64,000 nt of DNA, taken from positions 233,568-297,567 of the forward strand of contig CM022672.1 in the NCBI GenBank assembly GCA_012295275.1, read 5' to 3'. The notes under the pieces are model-generated. The model ran no database searches. It was given only the letters and a program-made list of their open reading frames with translations, and was not told the origin of the DNA. Positions 48,801-53,388 of the stretch are shown here, piece after piece. How positions within the stretch are numbered: position 1 is the stretch's first letter; the number at the start of each line of letters is the position of its first letter. A program made the position numbers and the translations under genes. The stretch is from Chrysomallon squamiferum (lineage: Eukaryota; Mollusca; Gastropoda; Neomphalida; Peltospiridae).

Positions 48801-50074
48801 GAAGTAGTAAAGTTTACAACAGTACATCTAGTTTATTTTACATATATAAAGTTTACAACAGTTACATTGTACAAGTTTATGTTACATTTTATATTAATTT
48901 TATACTTTAAATGTCTGCTTTATTTTAAATTTAAGATTTCTTTTACACATTTTAAGTCTTGAGTTTATCTTATTTTGTATTAAATTAACTTGCACCTGGG
49001 GTTTAAGTGTGTTGTTTATCAGTGTGAGTTTATGTTTTGTTTATCAGTGTGTCAAGGTTTTATATCTTTCAGTGTATTTATGTTTATCAATGTATGTCTG
49101 TTATTTTGTTTTTTTTGTTTATCAGCATGTCTCTGGGTTAAGTGTGTTGTTTATTTTTGAGTTTATGTTTTGTTTATCAGTGTGTTTTATGTCTTTCAAT
49201 TTTTTTGTTTATCAATAGTCTGTTTTTTTTTGTCTATGTCTCTTTTTTGTTTATAAGTGTGTCTATTTTTTGTTTATCAATAGTCTGTATTTTGTGTCTA
49301 TATTTTGTTTATATCATTGTGTCTATATTTTGTGTGAATCGGTGTGTCTGTATTTTGCAGAATCTGGTTGTCCAACACCAAAACCAATAAACCCTAAGAT
49401 GGTTGAGTACAACTCTCGCCTTGTTGTCATCATCTCAGGGTGCGTGGCTGCTGCTCTTCTCATTGTCATCATTACTGTTGCTGTGATTATTACACGAAGG
49501 TGAGTTGTTGTCATTTACTTTATTTTCTCTTAATAGCCATTTCAAATAACATAACTGTTAATCACTCAACTATTTTCTTACAGTGTAACAAATTAGTGTT
49601 TTACATATGTAAAAGTGTTACATAAAAGTGTTTTGCAAGTAGCAAGTGTTACAAATGAGTATGTTTTGTGTCACAATATTACAAATTATTGTTTTATACA
49701 TCATAACTGAAGTGTTACAAATTAGTGTTGTGTGTAACAAGTGTTACACATAATAACTGAAGTGTTACATATAAGCAAGTATCTTTACTCATAATAATTG
49801 AAGTGAAAAATCAGGCAGTCTCTACAGTGTGAGTTTGAAATGTTCAAATTCACAAAGTTTTACTTATTTGTTCCAAAAAAATAATAATAAAAAGTAAAAC
49901 CTTGTTTTTTTTTTCAGGAGACAAAAAAGAAACAAGGCTGAACATCCGACCAATGAGGAGTCAGAGCCTCCATATGAACGGACCTATGATGGAAGTTATG
50001 GTCTCCGCTCGGAACAAAAACTGATGTTTTACAACCCCACACATGACGAGTCTGCCTACTACTCGTCTTTCTAG
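441..50074 (+). CDS. Giant multi-module VWDE-like type I transmembrane protein (5' partial)
   Basis: One + strand gene of about 84 recognisable exons encoding roughly 5,700 residues in this window. It is open at the left edge and ends at TAG 50072-50074. Five tandem modules each contain EGF-like, IPT/TIG-like, a Cys linker, LamG-type, Ig-like, spacer, vWD and a Cys-rich post-vWD region; a sixth EGF/IPT stub, one membrane helix and a short cytoplasmic tail follow. The vWD hallmark 'DPHITTFDGR' recurs in every module, as does the EGF core CxxDCSxHGxC. Seen: domain order, conserved GT-AG junctions and equal phases between modules. Known: this vWD-plus-EGF arrangement is that of VWDE-type extracellular proteins. 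Inferred: a large cell-surface adhesion or recognition protein; no ligand can be deduced. No signal peptide is visible because the 5' end is missing. Modules 2 and 3 each need one base restored. An ortholog cannot be assigned with certainty. Confidence 0.86.
4530..4825. repeat. 27-bp intronic minisatellite starting at a donor site
   Basis: Ten or so units of 'tctcacaactactggttaat' begin directly after the donor at 4524. Many units contain 'ttaattacag', which resembles a 3' splice site. The intron lies between the module 1 spacer and vWD exons. Confidence 0.85.
7795..8074. repeat. Tandem copies of the module 2 entry acceptor
   Basis: Units of about 60 bases, each holding 'acacaagtgttcatagtgtg' and in most cases 'ttatttgcag' or 'ttaattgcag'. 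The last copy supplies the acceptor used at 8074. Three upstream copies of the acceptor (ending at about 7843, 7903 and 7963) remain plausible splice sites. Confidence 0.8.
8075..15506 (+). CDS. Module 2 of the VWDE-like protein (15 exons, 1011 codons after one-base repair)
   Basis: Exons: 8075-8252, 8591-8781, 9213-9422, 9506-9620, 10510-11147, 11407-11717, 11903-12286, 12694-12770, 12914-12977, 13171-13377, 13507-13618, 14122-14230, 14651-14820, 15005-15114, 15351-15506. Same domain order as module 1. The EGF is CPGDCSTHGNC plus CECQEGFAGDDC; the vWD starts SVGDPHFTTFDKK. Both halves of the Ig domain lie in one exon (11407-11717), where modules 1, 3, 4 and 5 have an intron. The LamG exon opens out of frame: phase 1 from 9620 gives a stop at 10518, while the conserved reading continues from 10517. 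Adding one A to the A5 run at 10512-10516 restores the frame and makes the whole module divisible by three, so a homopolymer error is the simplest explanation. A true frameshift cannot be excluded. Confidence 0.84.
9621..10460. repeat. Donor-bearing minisatellite, about 31-35 bp
   Basis: The intron starts GTAAGTAGTG at 9621 and then repeats 'aactgtaagtagtgaatctg' or its GTGAGT variant to about 10450. At least ten GTAAGT copies are present (for example 9723, 9754, 9864, 9895, 9994, 10092, 10185, 10217, 10249). Confidence 0.85.
13619..13810. repeat. Decayed copies of an exon tail plus donor
   Basis: After the true donor at 13619, the exon end 'gacttcatgaatacagaagg' recurs at 13667-13686 with its own GTAAA, then as more degraded copies at about 13725-13742 and 13776-13797. 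Confidence 0.75.
13850..14121. repeat. Copies of an acceptor plus exon start
   Basis: The true acceptor and exon start 'ataactaggtctgtgtgg' at 14115 is preceded by degenerate copies at about 13864, 13912, 13962 and 14068, spaced about 45-50 bases and separated by 'aaatgataaatatttcaatt'. Confidence 0.7.
15747..25274 (+). CDS. Module 3 of the VWDE-like protein (16 exons, 1002 codons after one-base repair)
   Basis: Exons: 15747-15927, 16208-16395, 16646-16831, 17367-17481, 18165-18806, 18937-19156, 19373-19465, 19641-20030, 20194-20270, 20545-20608, 21088-21297, 21702-21816, 22363-22471, 22751-22914, 23170-23276, 25131-25274. Domain order as in the other modules. Its EGF is shortened: DDCNKGTCISG lacks the Ser-x-His-Gly stretch found in the other copies. 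The first Ig exon reads correctly to GKSF, then shifts by one base at the T5 run 18999-19003 and hits TGA at 19022. Restoring one T makes the rest (VCEFEPLKGYDV) continue in frame and the module length divisible by three. The vWD has VNDPHITTFDGR, RASCNCAVAV and GLCGTFNGNKEDDL. The last intron, 1,854 bases, is enlarged by an insertion at about 23330-24770. Confidence 0.84.
16396..16480. repeat. (CT)n microsatellite directly after a donor
   Basis: An uninterrupted CT run of about 70 bases starts a few bases after the donor at 16396, and is followed by 'cactcactcactcattc'. No coding content. Confidence 0.9.
17482..18085. repeat. Intronic minisatellite with CACTTGTTAC core
   Basis: Units of 35-50 bases with 'cacttgttacacatcactat' and 'tacatgtcagtacagttaca' fill the intron between the module 3 Cys-linker and LamG exons. 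The long open frames here (17371-18135 and 17568-18104) arise from the repeat and are not genes. Confidence 0.85.
20600..20980. repeat. 39-bp array of exon-end plus GTAAGTATC donor
   Basis: The real donor is 20609 (exon end 'ctaccttatgct'). Intact GTAAGTATC copies follow at 20688, 20727, 20766, 20805, 20839, 20878, 20917 and 20956, each behind an exon-like 'ctactttatact'. One decayed copy (GCAAGC) is at 20649. Confidence 0.92.
21288..21550. repeat. 41-bp array of exon-end plus GTGAGT donor
   Basis: The exon end and donor 'aaaatacacagtgagtatta' at 21288 are repeated. GTGAGT recurs at 21339, 21380, 21421 and 21503, with mutated versions at 21462 and 21544. Confidence 0.92.
22020..22250. repeat. 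Intronic minisatellite
   Basis: Units of about 34 bases, 'cttaacataattctaaactt' plus 'aacactatgct', lie in the intron between the vWD exons 21702-21816 and 22363-22471. No splice motif is obvious in the unit. Confidence 0.85.
23330..24770 (-). mobile_element. Unclassified insertion, probable transposon remnant
   Basis: A block of about 1.4 kb of unrelated composition interrupts a minisatellite: 'gtatattttataacaattt' occurs just before it (23277) and just after it (24828), and more units of the array follow to about 24970. Inside, on the minus strand, 24256-24029 reads a 75-residue open frame with an acidic stretch and DGDFVVVKVGGKSRSKYYI, a type of small domain I associate with transposon-encoded proteins. 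No convincing terminal repeats were found by eye, so the class and exact ends are unknown. Confidence 0.45.
24029..24256 (-). pseudogene. Small ORF inside the intronic insertion
   Basis: 75 codons from ATG to stop. A basic, Lys-rich start is followed by SDPESVEYDESTEAEIND and a compact DGDFVVVKVGG segment. It does not resemble the host gene. Probably a fragment of a larger transposon-encoded or captured protein. It could equally be a chance open frame; there is no splice or promoter evidence. Confidence 0.35.
25471..34432 (+). CDS. Module 4 of the VWDE-like protein (14 exons, 1006 codons)
   Basis: Exons: 25471-25651, 26370-26560, 26880-27083, 29507-29621, 29741-30376, 30658-30875, 31029-31121, 31369-31752, 31995-32135, 32599-32811, 33088-33308, 33446-33606, 33865-33980, 34289-34432. 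All junctions are in phase with no repair needed. The EGF is CPNDCSGHGKC plus CECESGFGGGDC; the IPT part ends 'AVSNDGTLFS'. Two vWD introns kept in modules 1, 2, 3 and 5 are missing here: DPHFTTFDGR and the following GEFVMYKH segment share exon 31995-32135, and the TEGLCGFFDADKTNDL region shares exon 33088-33308. The 2.4 kb intron 27084-29506 hosts a Tc1-like element and a MITE. The exon set gives a complete module, so this copy is a good reference for repairing modules 2 and 3. Confidence 0.87.
25700..26110. repeat. Intronic minisatellite with GTAAGTAGTCACTGTG core
   Basis: More than a dozen units of 21-24 bases, 'actgtaagtagtcactgtg', lie after the donor 'ggtaagttc' at 25652 of exon 25471-25651. 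Several units contain a strong donor-like GTAAGT. Confidence 0.85.
26212..26245. repeat. (TG)n microsatellite
   Basis: A GT run of about 34 bases in the intron before exon 26370-26560. Confidence 0.9.
27190..28587 (+). mobile_element. Decayed Tc1-like transposon
   Basis: The ends are inverted repeats: 'ctctcctaaaaaagaaatgc' at the left, and at the right the reverse complement of 'ctctaacaaaaaaaaaatgc'. TA flanks both ends (27188-27189 and 28588-28589), the Tc1/mariner target duplication. The left flank is an (AT)n tract. The element is 1,398 bases and inserted in the sense orientation in the module 4 intron 27084-29506. It carries a broken transposase gene. Confidence 0.9.
27496..28416 (+). 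pseudogene. Tc1-family transposase, inactivated
   Basis: The start at 27496 opens a helix-turn-helix paired-like domain (GRLQAGESFSDIALVF, then DRPRSGRPRVTT). A stop follows at about 27736 and further stops or frame changes occur to about 27960. The DDE part resumes with FGGGSVMVWAAISYTG, then VFQHDSARPHT, and SPDLNPAEHLRDELDRRLRQ, which holds the last acidic region. Another stop lies at 28276-28278 and homology continues to about 28416. Multiple lesions mean no active enzyme can be made. Confidence 0.9.
28655..29174. mobile_element. Pogo/Tigger-like MITE or deleted transposon
   Basis: The left end 'cactcaaaactgtctataac' pairs with the reverse complement of the right end, 'cagtcaaaactggtctaaaa', and TA flanks both sides. 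It is about 520 bases with no coding capacity. Internal 'ctataac' motifs repeat near both ends. Such termini are typical of pogo-related elements in animals; the class is by end similarity only. Confidence 0.6.
29190..29460. repeat. 22-bp intronic minisatellite
   Basis: Units of 'cattttagtcagtacatgca', with several TTTTAGTCAG copies that resemble weak 3' splice sites. They lie just before the exon 29507-29621 acceptor. Confidence 0.8.
31855..31994. repeat. Duplicated acceptor plus exon start before vWD of module 4
   Basis: The true junction 'ttttcagttactaataaaag' at 31989 has a near copy at 31917 that continues with exon-like sequence for about 40 bases, and a third, degraded copy at about 31860. 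Unit about 72 bases. Confidence 0.75.
32854..33087. repeat. 59-bp array of acceptor plus exon start
   Basis: The true junction after 33087 is 'gttacag' then 'ataactctgcctactggt'. The same 25 bases recur with AG ending at 32860 and 32929, and with one change at 33028; a fourth copy near 32970 has lost the AG. The copies are separated by 'tttatgttgtataaatattt'. Confidence 0.92.
34470..34990. repeat. 42-bp intronic minisatellite
   Basis: Twelve or so units with 'agtgttacagttagtaatgg' and 'atggcatctttgtaccagcc'. Each contains a GTTACAG 3'-splice-like motif. Confidence 0.88.
35090..35515. repeat. Minisatellite with TCACAG motifs before module 5
   Basis: Units of about 30-62 bases, 'ttactattagtgacatgtat' plus 'taatagtcacag'. 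The true acceptor 'ctgtttcacag' at 35530 lies directly downstream and ends in the same CACAG. Confidence 0.85.
35531..46877 (+). CDS. Module 5 of the VWDE-like protein, with mucin-like insert (18 exons, about 1373 codons)
   Basis: Exons: 35531-35711, 36126-36313, 36575-36784, 36890-36998, 37312-37983, 40190-40828 (3' end tentative), 41254-41640, 42072-42325, 42847-42939, 43044-43427, 43627-43706, 43968-44031, 44271-44477, 45060-45162, 45350-45470, 45667-45812, 46102-46226, 46722-46877. It differs from the others by two Ser/Thr-rich repeat exons between the LamG and Ig domains. The vWD is the most divergent: STGDPHMVTFDG is retained, but the CxxxASCNC segment has become PSGRGSGNCAVTI, losing two cysteines, and the central Asp-Arg-Cys-Gly turn reads NKCF. 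A furin-type RRKR lies in exon 46102-46226. With the 40828 donor the module length is a multiple of three, which supports but does not prove that donor. Confidence 0.8.
35842..36125. repeat. 28-bp ladder of fused 3' and 5' splice motifs
   Basis: Unit 'gattatgttatag' + 'gtcagtgtaagttgt'. AG followed by GTCAGTGTAAGT occurs at 35874, 35902, 35986, 36014, 36042, 36070 and 36098, with altered units at 35846, 35930 and 35958. The true exon starts at 36126 with the identical string, encoding the EGF residues QCK. Confidence 0.93.
36813..36889. repeat. Single duplication of acceptor plus exon start
   Basis: 'attttgtaattttcacag' followed by exon-like sequence is present at about 36816 and again at the true acceptor (36872-36889). 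The first copy retains about 35 bases resembling the start of exon 36890-36998 and so creates a decoy acceptor. Confidence 0.75.
37045..37185. repeat. (ATT)n microsatellite
   Basis: Imperfect ATT/ATC run of about 140 bases between the module 5 linker and LamG exons. Open frames through it (runs of Ile or Asn) are artefacts. Confidence 0.92.
37312..37983 (+). CDS. LamG/concanavalin-type exon of module 5
   Basis: The largest ordinary exon of the module. It encodes a jelly-roll-like segment with the pattern shared by the four other LamG exons (2415-3050, 10510-11147, 18165-18806, 29741-30376). The shared pattern is: LDGKTQYIDV early; a CxxxxxxCKLGLTVSF core; MYIFTNG; a middle W-T-V strand; FSWSVQFGLKLYIDG; and FYIGKS near the end. 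Each of the five copies is a single exon beginning and ending in phase 1, so it could be duplicated or skipped without shifting the frame. This one alone extends at its 3' end into TTTQSTTG, the start of the Ser/Thr-rich insert. Assignment to the LamG/ConA-like superfamily is by pattern; a profile search would settle it. Confidence 0.75.
38770..38945. repeat. Minisatellite split by a Tigger insertion (left part)
   Basis: Units such as 'agtgatatatgatacaacta' and 'gatactactatgatag' run up to the element at 38946 and resume after it at 39684-39795. The array therefore predates the insertion. Confidence 0.85.
38946..39683 (+). mobile_element. Tigger/pogo-type DNA element, truncated
   Basis: The left end 'cagtggtacctcaacttatt' matches the reverse complement of the right end, 'cagtggtaccttgacttaca', with TA on both sides. 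About 738 bases. Internal sequence at 39194-39390 translates in pieces to a CENP-B-like helix-turn-helix region (DSKKVSSKDSAEKKK, ELAGEYKCSISMICTILK) with a stop and frame break. The catalytic part is deleted. This fits a non-autonomous Tigger relative. Confidence 0.85.
40190..40828 (+). CDS. Mucin-like Thr/Ser/Glu repeat exon 1
   Basis: The open frame reads imperfect repeats of TTESTT/TGTTENTTG type built from a 15-24 base unit ('acaactgagagtactaca'), with a larger duplication: 40256-40315, 40340-40400 and 40530-40590 share YTAQTNTTG. The acceptor 'ttaaaacag' ends at 40189 in the phase needed from exon 37312-37983. The donor is uncertain: 'accacag' then gtacaa at 40829 has the right phase, while the frame stays open to a stop at 40906-40908. 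Dense Thr/Ser predicts heavy O-glycosylation of an extended stalk between the LamG and Ig domains. As a coding minisatellite its length is likely to vary between alleles. Confidence 0.7.
41254..41640 (+). CDS. Mucin-like Ser/Thr repeat exon 2 (STGSxESTV)
   Basis: Fourteen or so near-identical 27-base units encode ESTVSTGS(S/T) with few changes. The acceptor is 'ccctatctag' ending at 41253 and the donor follows 'gcttgctatg' at 41640. The last residues, VACYG, lead into DPSEYP of the Ig exon 42072-42325. Opening phase 1 is required for the Glu-Ser-Thr reading, which matches a preceding exon ending in a single G. The near identity of the units points to recent unequal exchange or slippage. The long open frames on the opposite strand here are by-products of the repeat. 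Confidence 0.8.
44480..45000. repeat. Degenerate intronic repeats
   Basis: Old, diverged units with 'taatatgtcat' and 'aacctccatataattgta' fill the intron between two module 5 vWD exons. No coding sequence was seen. Confidence 0.65.
45841..45872. repeat. Poly(T) tract
   Basis: About 30 T in a row within the intron after exon 45667-45812. Confidence 0.95.
46360..46670. repeat. Intronic minisatellite
   Basis: Units of 30-45 bases with 'gagataacaatgtgaggtaa' and 'cactataaagt', between exons 46102-46226 and 46722-46877. Confidence 0.85.
47123..50074 (+). CDS. Module 6 stub, transmembrane helix and cytoplasmic tail (3' end of the gene)
   Basis: Exons 47123-47309 and 47614-47804 encode the last post-vWD segment, the EGF (CPENCSSHGTC, CSCKSGWTGPDC) and the first IPT half. 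The second IPT half (from 48019) is disrupted. Exon 49361-49499 encodes ESGCPTPKPINP and a strongly hydrophobic helix (starting LVVIISGCVAAALL) ended by TRR. Exon 49918-50074 encodes a 51-residue tail, including RTYDGSYGL, KLMFYNPTH and terminal SAYYSSF, with TAG at 50072-50074. No LamG, Ig or vWD follows, so the protein ends as a type I membrane protein. The tail has seven tyrosines but no clear ITAM or NPxY motif. The junction between 47804 and 49361 cannot be completed in frame as the sequence stands. Confidence 0.75.
47296..47505. repeat. 45-bp array of exon tail plus donor (module 6 EGF)
   Basis: The exon end and donor 'acatgtgacaaaggtacagc' (donor 47310) recur with GTACAG at 47355, 47400 and 47484; a further unit at about 47434 has lost the donor. 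The spacer is 'agacacaactacatgtatca'. Confidence 0.9.
47540..47613. repeat. Duplicated acceptor region before the last EGF exon
   Basis: 'gtgagttttgtttttgttta' followed by ttca and 'ggacatgtt' occurs twice, at about 47548-47583 and 47590-47622. The upstream copy reads 'attcaagg', losing the CAG. Confidence 0.8.
48019..48345 (+). pseudogene. Disrupted or misassembled IPT exon of module 6
   Basis: The exon begins well (acceptor 'tttacacag' ending 48018, frame VSDKGVMSRGEVVKINAEY) and then meets a stop at 48106-48108. Two partial copies of the expected continuation are present. One carries 'actgtcagcaatgatggg' at about 48094, the other at about 48208, the second followed by VYNSSVCMTC. Comparison with modules 1, 4 and 5 indicates that a block of about 70 bases was duplicated and inserted, with small indels ('tctttttaag', 'atttcatgtt'). 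Either the exon is decayed, or the assembly collapsed the repeat wrongly. Since the membrane exon at 49361 needs phase 1, some intact form of this exon should exist in functional transcripts. Confidence 0.55.
48180..48860. repeat. 28-bp minisatellite derived from coding sequence
   Basis: About 15 units of 'tgtaaagtttacaacagacc' type follow the damaged IPT exon. The founder appears to be exon sequence 'aaggtaaagtttacagcaaa' near 48180, which in the intact exon would encode KVKFTAN. At 48733-48806 a stretch reading PCII and, later, TSW may be a remnant of the small Cys-linker exon, itself interrupted by a repeat unit; this is tentative. Confidence 0.65.
49000..49355. repeat. Degenerate TGTTTATCAGTGTGT repeats
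   Basis: Units of 25-60 bases with 'tttgtttatcagtgtg' run up to the acceptor of the transmembrane exon (49360). Several contain a pyrimidine-rich ATCAG that resembles a 3' splice site. Confidence 0.75.
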
Positions 50075-50780
50075 ACATTAACTCACATGTTAGGATTTAG
50101 CGTATTTTATATGTAATACCATAACAGATTATTTTCTACGTTTTTTATAGATATAAACATTTATGAGATTCTAACTGCATAATAACTGATTAGCTAGAGA
50201 TAGTGTATTTTATATTTGTGTACTGTTATTTTTGGTGTGGCCACTTTACTGTTATATTATTATAGTTCTGTTATATTTCTATCAAACATTGTAAACTGTG
50301 TTTAAAACTGATGATGTTTTCATATAGTGACTGTAGTTAACTGAGCCTGCACAGTGCTACTGTTTCTAAGCTTCATAAACAAATCTCCAAACATATTTCT
50401 AAATGTTATTTTAATTTGTTTATCCAAAATACTTTCAGTGCTGATTTGTTCACTGAAATATTTTCAGTGGTTTCATGTAGTTATTTTAATGTGTTACAGT
50501 TCTGTTCTATTAAAATATTTGTAATTTAAAATCATTTTTTATTTAAATGTTCAGATAACTGTTCTTTGTATTTCTTGTTATGTAATTTTGACTTCTGTTA
50601 TACACTTTATATTTTTATACTATATAGATTTTTTTACACATTTCATTTTTATATTATTAACCAGAATTGTACATATCACTTTTTACCTTTCATGTAATGA
50701 GAATTACAATCATTTATAGAATTTCTATCAACTAATTATTTTTGTATTTTTCTATTTTAGAAATAAATATTATTTTCTTA
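50075..50780 (+). other. 3' UTR of the VWDE-like gene
   Basis: AT-rich noncoding sequence after TAG 50072-50074. The most convincing polyadenylation signal is AATAAA at 50762-50767. Earlier ATTAAA-type hexamers are present, so shorter forms are possible. Confidence 0.6.
50762..50767 (+). terminator. Candidate polyadenylation signal
   Basis: AATAAA about 690 bases after the stop codon, followed by T-rich sequence. Chosen by position and hexamer only. Confidence 0.5.
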
Positions 50781-53388
50781 CATTTATAGTTTATCATTCA
50801 TGCTTGTGTGTGTTTGTCATTGTTAGTTAAATTAAAAAACAATGAAACTCCTTTAAACTGACAACCCTAACTGTGCTGAATAAATTGTTCAGTTTACTAA
50901 GGTTTGAAGAAACAGGATATCAAAATGAAATGATACTGATGTAATTCCAAAAATTCATCACAGTAATCCAAGAATGATCTCTTTGGCTAAATCAACATTG
51001 TGATATTAAAATGCAATGAATCAAATTAACAGCTGTTTTGCCAGACACTTTTTAAACTACAGCAACAAACTGATTGGGAAGAGATAGTCATTCTTAATAA
51101 TTATTGCAGACATAAAGACATTAACTGAGTGACACAAGCTTTTCACTGGTTAAAGCTATGTGTTTTTCAGTTTACAGACAAGATTATTTTCTGTCATACA
51201 GCTTTCAATTATTGTTAAATTTAAAAAAAAAAATATATATATATTCTTTAAACCTGATGAAAAAAGTTTTACACAATAAATGACTGTTAGCCTGCATCTA
51301 CAGAGATCCTGGTAGAATATCCAGAGAAAGAGCTTCGTAATTTTAAAAAGCATAGATCAGTCTGTGTTCACTGGTAAAGATGGACAACTGTGCAATGTAA
51401 CATAAACACATACCTGAATGTATTCACAAGTCTAGACAAACTATATAATTTAACATCAGTGTAGACCATTCTGTATTGTCTGTACACAAGAGACTATATC
51501 ACTATAATACTGAGCATTTTTTTCTACATTCTCTATTTGTATTGACTGATGAACATTCATCACATTCTCTCTTTTCTTTCAGGTTTATTCTGCATAGAGT
51601 ATACCCAGCCTAACCACAAACAACTTTTACATTGTATATTTCAATGTTTTACACATAAATTTGTTATTAAATCTTTCCATTAGCTACACTAATTTCGCTG
51701 TTTTTCAAAATGTGTGTCTTGTACATCACAGCTAGTAGTCTTCACCCAGAAAACCTGTGTGAACATTTGGCAGCATACAACAAAATTTTCCTCATAATAT
51801 GAACCACTCAATACACATGGTCATAAACAAAGCTTGTCTCACTGTAATCATGTTTATGGTGTGCATAAATATAACAGTTAAAACAACACATTGAATAAAA
51901 ACAATAAAGACAAGTTTATTAAAACAAAGTGCAGAGTATTAACAGCATATAAACAAACACCTTATTATGCAATATTCAAACTATTTCATATTTTGTTTTT
52001 ACATTTATGAATAAATTTTGAAATGTAAATAGTAATTTTAAACAGAACATAATGAAGAGTAATAGAATCTCAGTGTTATTTACTTTGTTCACTGTCAATG
52101 CACAAGAACAGGTAGACATTTTCTAAACACTTCAGTACAGGGAACATAAAACACATAAAGTAGTATGAACACATTAGAGGGTTAAAAACCAAATCTGACA
52201 AAATGAATAAAAAGTAATGAACAAAATCTCCAATATAACAAGGGAATTTTTGGAGTGTTTTTTTTTACTTTATTGTTCATTGTGGTTGCATTGTTGCAGA
52301 GGAGTGTTTTGTTTTTGTTTTTCTTTATGTAGTGAAGTTTCTTTAATACTGTTTTGATACATTTAACTGGACAAAGTAATATTAAAACTTTTATGTGGTA
52401 AAACACTAAATAAATAAAACATTAATAAAGAAAATATATAATAATGAAAGAAAATAACATTGAGTAAAAGTTTAAAATTAAATAACACTGAACAATATTC
52501 AAATAAAATGAAAAGCAAATGCAATATAGTCAGTAAAGATAATAACTAACTCACAGAGGTGAATATCACAAAACTTAAACTTTCTCAGCACAACCAAAAT
52601 GTGTTATCACAGTCAAAACAAAACTTTTACAAATGTCATCAGATCCTTGATAAGGCTTTTTGGCTTAAAATCTTTCAACATAAAAATTTATTTTAGCACA
52701 TATTCATTCATATGTGGCCTGGATCAAACAGCTTAACAGCAACTTTTGAACATTGGCAATTAGTGCAATTTTTTCAATGCAACCAACACTGTTTTTCTCC
52801 ATGGCAACAATGCCACACTGATGTACAGTTTCACACAGTGAGTTTCAAATAAAAATATCATTCTACTTTTGAGTGAAAAACCACATATATTCTGTAAGAA
52901 GACATAACAGATAACAAATATTTCTTCTGTGTTCCTCTTCTAAACTATTACATAGTTCACAATTTAGTCATTTACTAAATACAGTCATCAGCCTGCACAT
53001 AGGTTAGTTTTTATTTAATCTACTACAGCCATCAAATTAGTTTTATCTAATATAACCATGGATTAATTTTTATTTAATCTGCTACATCCATAGATTACAG
53101 TTTATATTTATTTCTTATAGTCATAAATTAGTGTTCTTACTCATTTGCTATAGCCACACATTTCTGTTTTTGTATATACTACAGCTACATTATTCTATAT
53201 CATTCTAAACACAAACAGTCTTTTTCATACCAGTAAATATCTGTGTTAAAAAAAAGGTATAGTTTAATTTTGAAGGATGGTAAATGAAAGTGTGAAAATA
53301 GTTAAAAAATAGATGTAGTTGAATTTTGAAGGATGGTAAATGAAAGTGTGAAAATATGTTTAATGAAAGGAGCTGGTGGGTTAAGAAC
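50781..53388. other. Tail-to-tail intergenic region and 3' UTR of the Ly6-like gene
   Basis: No supported coding exon. The region separates two converging genes. The 3' UTR of the minus-strand gene starts at 53388; a TTTATT (minus AATAAA) at 53107-53112 is one of several possible poly(A) signals. A 60-base duplication 'gaattttgaaggatggtaaa' lies at 53266 and 53322. Confidence 0.55.
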
